From the NCBI RefSeq assembly GCF_018417595.1, contig NZ_CP070982.1:4577001-4641000 (forward strand): DNA of 64,000 nt. The letters run 5' to 3'. The position numbers and the translations under genes were made by a program. The notes below the pieces were generated by a model. That model did not search any database. It saw only the letters and a program-made list of their open reading frames with translations, and was not told the DNA's origin. Source of the DNA: Pseudomonas entomophila. GTDB taxonomy: Bacteria; Pseudomonadota; Gammaproteobacteria; Pseudomonadales; Pseudomonadaceae. Shown here piece by piece: positions 28,343-37,823 of the stretch (position 1 is the first letter of the stretch; each line of letters starts with the position of its first letter).

Positions 28343-30934
28343 ATGTCATCACGCAAATTCGGTCTCAACCTGGTGGTGGTCCTGGCCATCGCCGCGCTGT
28401 TCACCGGGTTCTGGGCGCTCATCAACCGCCCGGTGTCCGCCCCTGCCTGGCCGGAGCAGATCTCCGGTTTCTCCTATTCACCGTTCCGCCTGGGCCAGAG
28501 CCCACAGAAGGGCCAGTACCCCAGCGAGGACGAGATCCGCCAGGACCTCGAGCAGTTGAACAAACTGACCGACAACATCCGTATCTATACCGTAGAAGGC
28601 ACCCAGGCCGAAGTACCCCACCTGGCCGAAGAGCTTGGCCTGCGTGTCACCCTGGGGATCTGGATCAGCAACGACCTTGAGCGCAACGAGCGCGAGATCG
28701 AAAAGGCCATCGGCCTGGCCAATACCTCGCGCAGCGTCGTGCGGGTAGTGGTGGGTAACGAGGCGCTGTTCCGCAAGGAGGTCACTGCCGAACAGCTGAT
28801 CGGTTATCTGGACAGGGTCCGTGCCGCAGTCAAGGTACCCGTGACAACCAGCGAGCAGTGGCACATCTGGAAGGAACATCCGGAACTGGCGAAACACGTC
28901 GACCTGGTCGCCGCGCATATCCTGCCGTACTGGGAGTTCGTGCCGATGAAGGATTCGGTGCAGTTCGTCCTCGACCGCGCCCGCGACCTGCGCAAACAGT
29001 TCCCACGTAAACCGCTGCTGCTGTCCGAGGTTGGCTGGCCCAGCAATGGCCGCATGCGCGGCGGTGCCGACGCCACCCAGGCCGACCAGGCCATCTACTT
29101 GCGGACACTGGTCAACACCCTGAACCGCCGGGGCTACAACTATTTCGTCATCGAAGCCTACGACCAGCCCTGGAAAGCCAGCGACGAAGGCTCGGTGGGC
29201 GCCTACTGGGGCGTGTTCAACGCCGCGCGCCAGCAGAAATTCAACTTCGAGGGCCCGATCGTGGCGATCCCGCAGTGGCGGGCCCTGGCCGTGGTCTCGG
29301 TGGTGCTGGCGATGATCGCCCTGACCGTACTGTTGATCGACGGTTCGGCCTTGCGCCAGCGTGGCCGCACATTCCTGACCTTCATTACCTTCCTGTGTGG
29401 TTCGGTGCTGGTGTGGATCGGCTACGACTACAGCCAGCAGTACAGCACCTGGTTCAGCCTCACGGTCGGTGTGCTGCTGGCATTGGGTGCCCTGGGGGTG
29501 TTCATCGTGCTCCTGACCGAGGCCCATGAACTGGCCGAGGCGGTATGGACGCACAAGCGGCGCCGGGAGTTCCTGCCAGTGCAGGGCGACAGCGCCTACC
29601 GTCCCAAGGTCTCGGTGCACGTGCCGTGCTACAACGAACCACCGGAGATGGTGAAGCAGACCCTCGACGCCCTCGCCGCACTGGATTACCCGGACTACGA
29701 AGTGCTGGTGATCGACAACAACACCAAGGACCCGGCCGTGTGGGAGCCACTCAAGGCCCACTGCGAGAAACTCGGCGAGCGCTTCAAGTTCTTCCATGTC
29801 GCACCCTTGAAGGGCTTCAAGGGTGGCGCGCTGAACTACCTGATCCCGCATACCGCCAAGGACGTCGAAGTGATCGCGGTGATCGATTCGGACTACTGTG
29901 TGGATCGCAACTGGCTCAAGCACATGGTGCCGCACTTCGCCGACCCGAAGATCGCCGTGGTGCAGTCACCGCAGGATTACCGCGACCAGCACGAAAGCGC
30001 CTTCAAGAAACTGTGCTACAGCGAGTACAAAGGCTTCTTCCATATCGGCATGGTCACCCGCAACGACCGTGACGCGATCATCCAGCACGGCACCATGACC
30101 ATGACCCGGCGTACCGTGCTCGAAGAACTGGGTTGGGCCGAGTGGTGCATCTGCGAGGACGCCGAGCTGGGTCTGCGGGTATTCGAGAAAGGCTTGTCGG
30201 CCGCCTACGCCCACAACAGCTACGGCAAGGGCCTGATGCCCGACACCTTCATCGACTTCAAGAAGCAGCGCTTCCGCTGGGCCTATGGCGCCATCCAGAT
30301 CATCAAGCACCACGCCAGCGCCCTGCTGCGCGGCAAGGACAGCGAACTGACCCGCGGCCAGCGCTACCACTTCCTGGCGGGTTGGCTGCCGTGGATCGCC
30401 GACGGCATGAACATCTTCTTCACCGTCGGTGCGCTGCTGTGGTCGGCGGCGATGATCATCGTGCCGCACCGGGTCGACCCGCCGCTGATGATGTTCGCCA
30501 TTCCGCCGCTGGCGCTGTTCTTCTTCAAGGTCGGCAAGATCCTGTTCCTCTACCGCCGCGCGGTGGGGGTGGACTTGAAGGATGCCTTCGCCGCTGCGCT
30601 GGCGGGGCTGGCGCTGTCGCACACCATCGCCAAGGCGGTGCTGTACGGGTTCTTCACCAGCAGCATGCCGTTCTTCCGCACACCGAAGAATGCCGACAGC
30701 CATGGTGTGCTGGTGGCGATCTCCGAGGCCCGCGAAGAGCTGTTCATCATGTTGATGCTGTGGGGCGCGGCGCTGGGCATCTACCTGGTGCAGGGGCTGC
30801 CGAGCGCGGACATGCGCTTCTGGGTGGCGATGCTGCTGGTGCAGTCGTTGCCGTACCTGGCGGCGCTGGTGATGGCGTTGCTTTCGTCGCTGCCAAAGCC
30901 TGCGGAAAAGGCCGCCGAACCGCAGCAGGCTTGA
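28343..30934 (+). CDS. Membrane GH17-GT2 fusion: beta-glucan synthase/transglycosylase (NdvB-like)
   Basis: An 863-residue membrane protein. After one N-terminal membrane segment (about 8-27) comes a periplasmic GH17 domain (about 35-300) with the acid/base Glu140 (VVVGNEALF) and nucleophile Glu229 (LSEVGWPSNGR). Then several membrane helices, a cytoplasmic GT2 domain (about 410-680) with the D,D,D,QxxRW pattern (IDSDYCVD, CEDAELGL, QRFRW), and C-terminal helices. In pseudomonads this architecture makes and remodels cyclic or linear beta-1,3 glucans (osmoregulated periplasmic glucans; in P. aeruginosa NdvB also biofilm tolerance). The exact linkage cannot be read from sequence. Confidence 0.9.
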   Translation: MSSRKFGLNLVVVLAIAALFTGFWALINRPVSAPAWPEQISGFSYSPFRLGQSPQKGQYPSEDEIRQDLEQLNKLTDNIRIYTVEGTQAEVPHLAEELGLRVTLGIWISNDLERNEREIEKAIGLANTSRSVVRVVVGNEALFRKEVTAEQLIGYLDRVRAAVKVPVTTSEQWHIWKEHPELAKHVDLVAAHILPYWEFVPMKDSVQFVLDRARDLRKQFPRKPLLLSEVGWPSNGRMRGGADATQADQAIYLRTLVNTLNRRGYNYFVIEAYDQPWKASDEGSVGAYWGVFNAARQQKFNFEGPIVAIPQWRALAVVSVVLAMIALTVLLIDGSALRQRGRTFLTFITFLCGSVLVWIGYDYSQQYSTWFSLTVGVLLALGALGVFIVLLTEAHELAEAVWTHKRRREFLPVQGDSAYRPKVSVHVPCYNEPPEMVKQTLDALAALDYPDYEVLVIDNNTKDPAVWEPLKAHCEKLGERFKFFHVAPLKGFKGGALNYLIPHTAKDVEVIAVIDSDYCVDRNWLKHMVPHFADPKIAVVQSPQDYRDQHESAFKKLCYSEYKGFFHIGMVTRNDRDAIIQHGTMTMTRRTVLEELGWAEWCICEDAELGLRVFEKGLSAAYAHNSYGKGLMPDTFIDFKKQRFRWAYGAIQIIKHHASALLRGKDSELTRGQRYHFLAGWLPWIADGMNIFFTVGALLWSAAMIIVPHRVDPPLMMFAIPPLALFFFKVGKILFLYRRAVGVDLKDAFAAALAGLALSHTIAKAVLYGFFTSSMPFFRTPKNADSHGVLVAISEAREELFIMLMLWGAALGIYLVQGLPSADMRFWVAMLLVQSLPYLAALVMALLSSLPKPAEKAAEPQQA

Positions 30935-31002
30935 GATCGCCGGGGGCGTCTTGCGCCCCTCGTGCCGCGAAAGGGCCGCGACGCGGCCCCACTTCCCCCT
31001 GG

Positions 31003-31014
31003 TTTGATATAAGA
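31003..31014 (+). promoter_or_regulatory. Candidate extended -10 promoter of dapE
   Basis: TGATATAAG (31005-31013) fits an extended -10 with TG upstream of TATAAG. It lies about 49 nt before the dapE ATG. Confidence 0.42.
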
Positions 31015-31061
31015 TAACGCCCCTCTGTTTCCCTCGCCTTGCCTTGCCCCGGAGTCCTGCA

Positions 31062-32213
31062 ATGACGGCCCCAGCCGAGCTTTCGCCTACCCTGCAACTG
31101 GCCTGCGACCTGATCCGCCGCCCCTCGGTCACCCCGGTCGACGCCGACTGCCAGACCCAGATGATGAACCGCCTGGGTGCCGTCGGCTTCCAGCTCGAAC
31201 CCATGCGTTTCGAGGACGTCGACAATTTCTGGGCCACCCATGGCACCCAGGACGGCCCGGTGCTGTGCTTCGCCGGCCACACCGACGTGGTACCGACCGG
31301 CCCGGTACAGCAATGGCAGCATGAACCGTTCGAAGCACTGATCGATGCCGACGGCATGCTCTGCGGCCGTGGCGCCGCCGACATGAAGGGCAGCCTGGCT
31401 GCGATGGTGGTGGCCAGCGAGCGCTTCGTGCAGGACTACCCCAACCATCGCGGCAAGGTCGCCTTCCTCATCACCAGTGACGAGGAAGGCCCGGCGCACC
31501 ATGGCACCAAAGCCGTGGTCGAGTTGCTCAAGGCGCGCAACGAGCGCCTGGACTGGTGCATCGTCGGCGAACCCTCCAGCACCACGCTGCTGGGTGACGT
31601 GGTCAAGAACGGCCGTCGCGGCTCGCTCGGCGCCAAGCTGACCGTGCGCGGCAAGCAGGGCCACGTGGCCTACCCGCACCTGGCACGCAACCCGATCCAC
31701 CTGGCCGCCCCGGCCCTGGCCGAACTGGCCGCCGAGCACTGGGACGAAGGCAACGCATTCTTCCCACCGACCAGCTTCCAGATCTCCAACCTCAACTCGG
31801 GTACTGGTGCCACCAACGTGGTGCCGGGTGAACTGACGGCGCTGTTCAACTTCCGCTTCTCCACCGAGTCGACCGTCGAAGGGCTTCAGCAACGTGTCGC
31901 GGCGATCCTCGACAAGCACCAGCTGGAGTGGTCGATCGACTGGGCGCTGTCCGGCCTGCCGTTCCTCACCGAACCGGGCGATCTGCTAGATGCAGTGTCT
32001 TCGAGCATCAAGGCGGTCACCGGCCGCGAAACCCAGCCCTCGACCAGTGGTGGCACCTCCGATGGCCGCTTCATTGCGACCATGGGCACACAGGTGGTCG
32101 AACTCGGCCCGGTCAACGCCACCATTCACCAGGTGGACGAGCGCATCCTGGCCAGCGACCTCGACCTGCTGACCGAGATCTACTACCAGGCCCTGGTGCG
32201 GTTGCTCGCCTGA
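31062..32213 (+). CDS. dapE: Succinyl-diaminopimelate desuccinylase
   Basis: DapE hydrolyses N-succinyl-LL-DAP to LL-DAP and succinate, completing the branch with DapD and DapC. The 383-residue M20 dizinc enzyme shows His73/Asp75 ([12 protein letters not shown]), bridging Asp108 ([14 protein letters not shown]), catalytic Glu141 (ITSDEEGP) and the C-terminal [13 protein letters not shown] at 31062 is chosen over one six codons upstream because GGAG precedes it at suitable spacing. The stop overlaps the rlmA start by one base (TGATG). Confidence 0.96.
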   Translation: MTAPAELSPTLQLACDLIRRPSVTPVDADCQTQMMNRLGAVGFQLEPMRFEDVDNFWATHGTQDGPVLCFAGHTDVVPTGPVQQWQHEPFEALIDADGMLCGRGAADMKGSLAAMVVASERFVQDYPNHRGKVAFLITSDEEGPAHHGTKAVVELLKARNERLDWCIVGEPSSTTLLGDVVKNGRRGSLGAKLTVRGKQGHVAYPHLARNPIHLAAPALAELAAEHWDEGNAFFPPTSFQISNLNSGTGATNVVPGELTALFNFRFSTESTVEGLQQRVAAILDKHQLEWSIDWALSGLPFLTEPGDLLDAVSSSIKAVTGRETQPSTSGGTSDGRFIATMGTQVVELGPVNATIHQVDERILASDLDLLTEIYYQALVRLLA

Positions 32214-33025
32214 TGCTCGCCTGCCCCCTCTGCCAGGCGCCCCTGGCGCGGCTCGACAACGGCGTGGCCTGCCCTGCCGGCCACCGCTTCGACCGCGCCC
32301 GCCAGGGCTACCTGAACCTGCTGCCCGTGCAGCACAAGAACAGCCGCGACCCAGGCGACAACCAGGCCATGGTCGAGGCACGTCGCGATTTCCTCGACGC
32401 CGGCCACTACGCGCCCGTCGCCCGCCGCCTTGCCGAGCTGGCGGCCGAGCGTGCCCCGCAGGCCTGGCTGGACATCGGCTGCGGCGAAGGCTACTACACC
32501 GCGCAGATCGCCCAGGCGCTGCCGGCTGCCGACGGCTACGCCCTGGATATTTCCCGCGAGGCGGTCAAGCGTGCCTGCCGCCGCGCCCCGCAGGTGACCT
32601 GGATGGTGGCGAGCATGGCCCGCGTACCGATGGGCGACGCCAGCTGCGGCTTCATCGCCAGCGTGTTCAGCCCGCTGGACTGGCAGGAGGCCAAGCGCCT
32701 GCTCGCCCCCGGTGGCGGCCTGATGCGGGTCGGACCAACCAGCGGGCACCTGATGGAATTGCGTGAAGTGCTCTACGATGAAGTGCGCCCCTACACCGAC
32801 GACAAGCACCTGGCATTGATCCCCGACGGCATGGTCCACGCCCACAGCGAAATTCTCGAGTTCCGCCTGAGCCTGGTCGAAGCCAAGGCCCGCGCCGACC
32901 TGCTGGCCATGACCCCGCACGGCTGGCGCGCCAGCGCCGAGAAGCGCGCACGGGTGATCGACCAACCCGAGCCGTTCGAGGTCACCGTTTCCATGCGCTA
33001 TGACTATTTCGTGCGCCAAGACTGA
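32213..33025 (+). CDS. rlmA: 23S rRNA (guanine-N1)-methyltransferase RlmA
   Basis: RlmA methylates N1 of a guanine in helix 35 of 23S rRNA (G745 in E. coli). The 270-residue protein starts with a zinc finger (Cys4, Cys7, Cys20, His24: ACPLCQAPLARL, ACPAGHRFD), then a class I SAM-binding domain with LDIGCGEGYYT (86-96). The start is the ATG overlapping the dapE stop (TGATG), implying translational coupling. It could be the paralogous G748 enzyme RlmA(II), but that form is mainly Gram-positive. Confidence 0.92.
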   Translation: MLACPLCQAPLARLDNGVACPAGHRFDRARQGYLNLLPVQHKNSRDPGDNQAMVEARRDFLDAGHYAPVARRLAELAAERAPQAWLDIGCGEGYYTAQIAQALPAADGYALDISREAVKRACRRAPQVTWMVASMARVPMGDASCGFIASVFSPLDWQEAKRLLAPGGGLMRVGPTSGHLMELREVLYDEVRPYTDDKHLALIPDGMVHAHSEILEFRLSLVEAKARADLLAMTPHGWRASAEKRARVIDQPEPFEVTVSMRYDYFVRQD

Positions 33026-33042
33026 GCACACTGGAGCCCCTG

Positions 33043-33420
33043 ATGCGCCAACCCGATATCGAGATCTACCTCAAGGACGCCGACGTCGATCACAAGCAGA
33101 TCGCCGACTGGCTGACCCAGGCCCTTGGCCCTTGCAGCGAATGGAAGCAGAAAGGCCAGACCTTCAAGTGCACGGCCGGTAACATTCCGGTCACCTGGTT
33201 ACCGAAAGCTGTGGGGAAATGGAACAGCCTGTACCTGGAAAGCGACCAGACCCCATGGACCGATGACATCGCCTGCGCCCGCGCGGCCTATGCCGCACTG
33301 AACGTGGAAGTACGTTGCGCGCCTGGTAGCTGGGCAGAGGAAGATGGGGAGGAAGATGCCGATCGCTGGATCCGCATCAGCGCCGACGGTGAAGAAGAAA
33401 TCACCTGGCGCACAAACTAA
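33043..33420 (+). CDS. Small conserved hypothetical protein
   Basis: A 125-residue acidic protein starting MRQPDIEIYLKDADVDHKQI, with no signal peptide or membrane segment. It lies 17 nt after rlmA with a clear SD (GGAG) and is followed by a terminator, so it is probably the last gene of the dapE-rlmA unit. It contains a W/C-containing mid-section (GKWNSLYLESDQTPW) and an acidic stretch EEDGEEDADRW near the C-terminus. It resembles proteins seen beside rlmA/cspD in pseudomonads; I assign no function. Confidence 0.8.
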   Translation: MRQPDIEIYLKDADVDHKQIADWLTQALGPCSEWKQKGQTFKCTAGNIPVTWLPKAVGKWNSLYLESDQTPWTDDIACARAAYAALNVEVRCAPGSWAEEDGEEDADRWIRISADGEEEITWRTN

Positions 33421-33443
33421 AGCTACAAGCTCGATTGCATCAG

Positions 33444-33471
33444 GCTGCAAGCTCCACGGACAGCTTGCAGC
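33444..33471. terminator. Bidirectional hairpin between convergent genes
   Basis: A perfect 10-bp stem (GCTGCAAGCT / AGCTTGCAGC) with an 8-nt loop lies between the small hypothetical gene and convergent cspD. There is no long T-run, but position and stability suggest a shared terminator. Confidence 0.65.
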
Positions 33472-33497
33472 TTGAAGCTTACCGCTTGAGGCGGCGG

Positions 33498-33707
33498 TCA
33501 GAGACCAACGACGTCCTCGGCCTGCAAGCCTTTCTGGCCTTGCACCAGGGCGTATTCAACCTGCTGTCCCTCGACCAGGGTGCGATGCCCCTCACCACGG
33601 ATAGCCCGATAGTGGACGAACACGTCCGCGCCACCTTCGCGCTGAATGAAGCCATAACCCTTGGCATCGTTGAACCACTTCACATTCCCAGTCTCACGAG
33701 ACGACAT
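33498..33707 (-). CDS. cspD: Cold-shock-domain protein (CspD/CapB type)
   Basis: A 69-residue single cold-shock domain that binds single-stranded RNA/DNA. RNP1 is KGYGFI and RNP2 is VFVHY, with Tyr in place of the more usual Phe at the last position. The start [20 protein letters not shown] is canonical for Pseudomonas CapB/CspD-like proteins. It is divergent from plsB and has a leader of about 95 nt if the TATACT element is its promoter. Distinguishing CspD from other Csp paralogues is not certain. Confidence 0.9.
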   Translation of the reverse strand: MSSRETGNVKWFNDAKGYGFIQREGGADVFVHYRAIRGEGHRTLVEGQQVEYALVQGQKGLQAEDVVGL

Positions 33708-33809
33708 CTGAACTACTCCGGTTTTTTATTTTGAAGATCGCCTTGCCGGCCTGGGGTCAGCACCCAGGGCCTTCGCAGCTTGCCCGAATATCCTGCAAGC
33801 GGCAGGCCG

Positions 33810-33815
33810 AGTATA
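33810..33815 (-). promoter_or_regulatory. -10 element (TATACT) of cspD
   Basis: TATACT on the minus strand, about 100 nt before the cspD start, preceded upstream by a T-rich stretch (AATTTTTTTTGTTTCG). It would give a long untranslated leader, a common trait of cold-shock genes. Confidence 0.5.
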
Positions 33816-33936
33816 TGACACGAAACAAAAAAAATTCATGACGGCACTGATTTTTGCCGATTTTTGCTGAACTTACGCAGATACGGCAGACTATCGGCCT
33901 GGAAAACACCGAAACTCTCACCCAGGGCCCACCCCC

Positions 33937-36423
33937 ATGACCCGTTCCCCCCTGCGCCGTCTCATCTTCGGCGCCCTGCGTCGCGTTCTCTACCTGTGGG
34001 TGCGCTCCGAAACCATCAACCAGTCCTCGCTGACGCTCAAGCTCGACCGCAGCCGCCCGGTGTTCTACGCCCTTTCCTCACCGTCGCTCACCGACCTGGC
34101 CGTGGTGGACCACGAGTGCACCAAGGCAGGGCTGCCGCGCCCGGTGCTGCCGGTGGCCGTCGGCCCGCTGCAGGAACCCGCCGGGTTCTTTTACCTGACC
34201 CCCGACCCCGACTGGCTGGGCCGCCAGGACAAACGCGGCGCCCCACCCACCCTCGAACGCTTGGTTGCGGCCATCAGCCAGCACGCCGAGGAAGATGCGC
34301 AGATCATCCCGGTCAGCGTGTTCTGGGGCCAGACCCCGGCCAGCGAGTCGAGCCCCTGGAAACTGCTGTTCGCCGACAGCTGGGCGGTCACCGGGCGCCT
34401 GCGCCGGCTGCTGAGCGTGTTGATCCTGGGGCGCAAGACGCGTGTGCAGTTCTCCGCCCCCATCCACTTGCGCGAGCTGGTCGACCACAACAAGGGCCAT
34501 GAACGCACCGTGCGCATGGCCCAGCGGGTGATGCGCGTGCATTTCCGCAACCTGAAGACCGCGGTGATCGGCCCGGACATCTCGCACCGACGCAACCTGG
34601 TCAAGGGCCTGGTGCACGACCCACTGGTGCGCCAAGCCATCAGCGACGAAGCCGAGCGCGAAAAGATCCCCTACGCCAAGGCCGAAGCCAAGGCGCTGCA
34701 CTACGGCAACGAGATCGCCTCGGACTACACCTACACAGCGATCCGCTTCCTCGAAGTGGTGCTCAGCTGGTTCTGGAACAAGATCTACGACGGCATCAAG
34801 GTCAACCATATCGAGCAGGTGCAGGGCATCGCCCCGGGCCATGAAGTGATCTACGTGCCCTGCCACCGCAGCCACATCGACTACCTGCTGCTATCCTACC
34901 TGCTGTTTCGCAACGGCCTGACGCCGCCGCACATCGCGGCCGGGATCAACCTCAACATGCCGGTGATCGGCGGGTTGCTGCGCCGGGGTGGCGCGTTCTT
35001 CATGCGCCGCACCTTCAAGGGCAACCCGCTGTACACGGCGGTGTTCAACGAGTACCTGCACACACTCTTCACCAAGGGTTTCCCGGTGGAGTACTTCGTC
35101 GAGGGCGGACGCTCGCGCACCGGGCGCATGCTGCAGCCACGCACCGGCATGCTGGCGATCACCCTGCGCAGCTTCCTGCGCTCCTCGCGTACGCCGATCG
35201 TCTTCGTCCCGGTGTACATCGGCTATGAGCGAGTGCTCGAGGGCCGTACCTACCTGGGTGAACTACGCGGCGCGAGCAAGAAGAAAGAATCGATCTTCGA
35301 CATCTTCAAGGTGATTGGCGCACTCAAGCAGCGCTTCGGCCAGGTCTACGTCAACTTCGGCGAGCCGATCCGCCTCGCAGGCTTCCTCGATGAGCAGCAA
35401 CCCGGCTGGCGTGAGCAGGAACTCGGCCCGCAATTCCGACCAGCCTGGCTCAACGACACCACCACCCGCCTGGGCGAGACCGTCGCCCGCCACCTGAACG
35501 AAGCGGCGGCGATCAACCCGGTCAACCTGGTGGCCCTGGCCTTGCTTTCGACCAGCCGCCTGGCCCTGGACGAGCGCGCCCTGACCCGTGTGCTCGACCT
35601 GTACCTGGCCTTGCTGCGCCAAGTGCCCTATTCGCCGCACACCACACTGCCCGAAGGTGATGGCCAGGTCCTGATCAAGCATGTACTGGGCATGGACCTG
35701 CTGGCCGAGCAGAAGGACGCGATGGGCCGCATCCTCTACCTGGACGAAGCCAACGCGGTGCTGATGACCTACTACCGCAACAACGTCCTGCACATTTTCG
35801 CCCTGCCAGGGCTGCTGGCGAGCTTCTTCCTCAGCAGTTCGCGCATGAGCCGCGATCTGTTGGGCCAGTATGTGCGGGCGCTGTACCCCTACCTGCAGGC
35901 CGAGCTGTTCCTGCGCTGGACGCCCGAACAGCTGGACGAGGTGATCGACCAGTGGCTGGCGGCGCTGGTCAGCCAGGGCCTGCTGCGCCAGGAAAACGAC
36001 ATCTACATGCGCCCGGCCCCCAGCTCGCGGCAGTTCGTTCTGTTGACCCTGCTGGCCCGCACCATCACCCAGACCTTGCAGCGCTTCTACATGGCCACCT
36101 CGCTGCTGCTCAACAGCGGCCAGCACACGCTGAGCGCCGAGGAGCTGGAAGAGTTGTGCGTGATGATGGCCCAGCGCCTGTCGATCCTGCATGGCCTGAA
36201 TGCGCCGGAATTCTTCGACAAGACCCTGTTCCGCCACTTCATCCAGACCCTGGTGCGCGAGGGTGTGCTGCAACCCGATGGCGAGGGCAAGCTGGGTTAC
36301 CACGACAAGCTCGCAGAGCTGGCCGAGGGCGTGGCCAAGCGGGTGTTGTCGGCGGAGCTGCGCCTGTCCATCCGCCAGGTGGCGCTGCACCGGGATGAGC
36401 CGCAGGAAAACCCTGAAGCCTGA
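33937..36423 (+). CDS. plsB: Glycerol-3-phosphate 1-O-acyltransferase
   Basis: PlsB acylates sn-glycerol 3-phosphate at position 1, the first step of phospholipid synthesis, at the inner membrane. The 828-residue protein has the acyltransferase HX4D motif (CHRSHIDYL, His310 and Asp315), block II ([19 protein letters not shown]), block III ([13 protein letters not shown]) and block IV ([10 protein letters not shown]). Length matches the gammaproteobacterial enzyme. It is monocistronic-looking, divergent from cspD, with a hairpin after it. Confidence 0.97.
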   Translation: MTRSPLRRLIFGALRRVLYLWVRSETINQSSLTLKLDRSRPVFYALSSPSLTDLAVVDHECTKAGLPRPVLPVAVGPLQEPAGFFYLTPDPDWLGRQDKRGAPPTLERLVAAISQHAEEDAQIIPVSVFWGQTPASESSPWKLLFADSWAVTGRLRRLLSVLILGRKTRVQFSAPIHLRELVDHNKGHERTVRMAQRVMRVHFRNLKTAVIGPDISHRRNLVKGLVHDPLVRQAISDEAEREKIPYAKAEAKALHYGNEIASDYTYTAIRFLEVVLSWFWNKIYDGIKVNHIEQVQGIAPGHEVIYVPCHRSHIDYLLLSYLLFRNGLTPPHIAAGINLNMPVIGGLLRRGGAFFMRRTFKGNPLYTAVFNEYLHTLFTKGFPVEYFVEGGRSRTGRMLQPRTGMLAITLRSFLRSSRTPIVFVPVYIGYERVLEGRTYLGELRGASKKKESIFDIFKVIGALKQRFGQVYVNFGEPIRLAGFLDEQQPGWREQELGPQFRPAWLNDTTTRLGETVARHLNEAAAINPVNLVALALLSTSRLALDERALTRVLDLYLALLRQVPYSPHTTLPEGDGQVLIKHVLGMDLLAEQKDAMGRILYLDEANAVLMTYYRNNVLHIFALPGLLASFFLSSSRMSRDLLGQYVRALYPYLQAELFLRWTPEQLDEVIDQWLAALVSQGLLRQENDIYMRPAPSSRQFVLLTLLARTITQTLQRFYMATSLLLNSGQHTLSAEELEELCVMMAQRLSILHGLNAPEFFDKTLFRHFIQTLVREGVLQPDGEGKLGYHDKLAELAEGVAKRVLSAELRLSIRQVALHRDEPQENPEA

Positions 36424-36447
36424 CACTTAGGATTCGCAGTTTGTAGG

Positions 36448-36467
36448 AGCGCTCCACGAGGAGCGCT
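36448..36467 (+). terminator. Hairpin after plsB
   Basis: An 8-bp perfect stem (AGCGCTCC / GGAGCGCT) with an ACGA loop, 25 nt after the plsB stop. No T-tract follows, so it may be a half REP-like unit or a weak terminator. Confidence 0.5.
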
Positions 36468-36592
36468 TCCTCAATCTGCCTCTCCAGCAGAAACAACTTC
36501 CCTCTGATCGTAACCCCGCCTGTTTCCCACAATGGTATCCGACACCAGCTACCGGTGTTATCCACCTACCGTGCTTGAAACAGGAACACTAC

Positions 36593-37303
36593 ATGCCAAA
36601 TGAAAACATCATCGAACTGCATGGTTCGATCGATCTCGTCGACATTCCCGAATTCGATGCAACGCCGGTTCGCGTGCTTGTGGTGGTGACCCACCCCGGC
36701 ATCATTCCCCGCTCCGAATGGCTGGCATCCTGTGTCCAGCAGTACAGCGGCGCCCCGATTCCCTACCAGTTGCACCTCGACAAGCGCACTTTCGCAGCCG
36801 GGGAGGCATTGGAACTTGAAGCGGTTCTGATCGCAGGCTGGGGGGAAGGCTCCGAAAAGGTACGTGTCACACTGCCGCTGGCCCTCGATCACGCCACCAT
36901 TCGCGTCGAACAGGACATCACGCTCGCCGGCTCTGAAACGGGCGCCCAGCGAATGGCGGCCCCCAGCTTCAAGCAGATCACTGGCAGTGTACTGGCCGCG
37001 AACATCGAGGATTTGTCCGGTCATCAACTGTTCGCCGATTTGTATGAAGTACGTCTGAACGATGACGGGCAGAAGGTCTTCAACCAGATCTCCGAGAATG
37101 TCTACCAGATGCGTGACCTCAATGCTCCGTTCTCGCTGTACTACGACCAGCAGGTGCTGGTGAGCGATGGCGTCAGCCACGACCTGAACTTCATGCTGCA
37201 GGCCCCCTCGGGCAACTTCGTTGCCGGCCGCAACCTGCGCAACATCGATCTCGACACATTGGAAGCCGGCATGCAGGTCGAGCTGCGCAACGCCAGGTTT
37301 TGA
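36593..37303 (+). CDS. Cytoplasmic protein with two YbaY/YscW-like domains
   Basis: A 236-residue protein starting MPNENIIELHGSIDLVDIP, preceded by AGGA. There is no signal peptide. It appears to be a tandem of two related beta-rich domains: LHGSIDLVDIPEFDATPVRV...IPYQLHLD and ITGSVLAANIEDLSGHQLFA...PFSLYYD. Each resembles the pattern of the YbaY/YscW family (GxV...L...PxxLxYD). The next gene is a true YbaY-type lipoprotein, which supports the relation. Function unknown. An in-frame TTG six codons upstream is a less likely start. Confidence 0.7.
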   Translation: MPNENIIELHGSIDLVDIPEFDATPVRVLVVVTHPGIIPRSEWLASCVQQYSGAPIPYQLHLDKRTFAAGEALELEAVLIAGWGEGSEKVRVTLPLALDHATIRVEQDITLAGSETGAQRMAAPSFKQITGSVLAANIEDLSGHQLFADLYEVRLNDDGQKVFNQISENVYQMRDLNAPFSLYYDQQVLVSDGVSHDLNFMLQAPSGNFVAGRNLRNIDLDTLEAGMQVELRNARF

Positions 37304-37392
37304 TCGCTTCACGGCAAGATCGCCCCTGGCGATGAATTTCCGCTAAAGTCCTTGGGTTGGCCACAAGCCGGCCCAAGGATTTTGGAGATTCC

Positions 37393-37791
37393 ATGAAAAA
37401 GCTCGTCCTGCTGTGTTGCGCATCCCTGCTCGCAGCCTGCTCCAACCATGCCCCGTCCAACCAGGCCAGCCTGGACGGCGAAGTCTTCTACCTGCAGCGC
37501 ATTGCCCTGCCACCGACCGCCACCTTGAGCGTCGCCCTCCAGGATGTATCGCTGATGGACGCCCCGGCGGTGACCCTGGCCCGCCAGGCCGGCCCGGTCA
37601 AAGGCAACGTGCCGCTGCCCTTCCACCTGAAGTATGACCCCGCCCAGGTCAAACCTGGCCATCGCTACGCGCTCAGCGCACGCATCGAGCTGGACGGCAA
37701 GCTGCTGTTCATCAACACCGAACACCATGGTGTGCTGCTTGATGGCAGCGACCCGCAACCTGTCCGCATCAAGGTCGACCCGGTCCGCTGA
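37393..37791 (+). CDS. YbaY-family lipoprotein
   Basis: A 132-residue predicted lipoprotein with lipobox LLAAC (Cys18) after MKKLVLLCCASLLAAC. The mature part is one YbaY/YscW domain: EVFYLQRIALPPTATLSVAL, DVSLMDAP, PLPFHLKYDP and YALSARIELDGKLLF. YscW-family members act as pilotins for type III secretins, but YbaY-type proteins outside such loci have no firmly known role. No secretion genes are nearby. The Asp/Ser after Cys (CSN) suggests outer-membrane sorting. Confidence 0.9.
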   Translation: MKKLVLLCCASLLAACSNHAPSNQASLDGEVFYLQRIALPPTATLSVALQDVSLMDAPAVTLARQAGPVKGNVPLPFHLKYDPAQVKPGHRYALSARIELDGKLLFINTEHHGVLLDGSDPQPVRIKVDPVR

Positions 37792-37823
37792 ACCCGCTCC
37801 ATTCTGTCTATAAGGAAAGCCCC

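Noticed and set aside
36593..37791. Type III secretion pilotin locus
   Set aside because: The YscW-like domain alone suggested it, but there are no secretin, needle or ATPase genes in the window.
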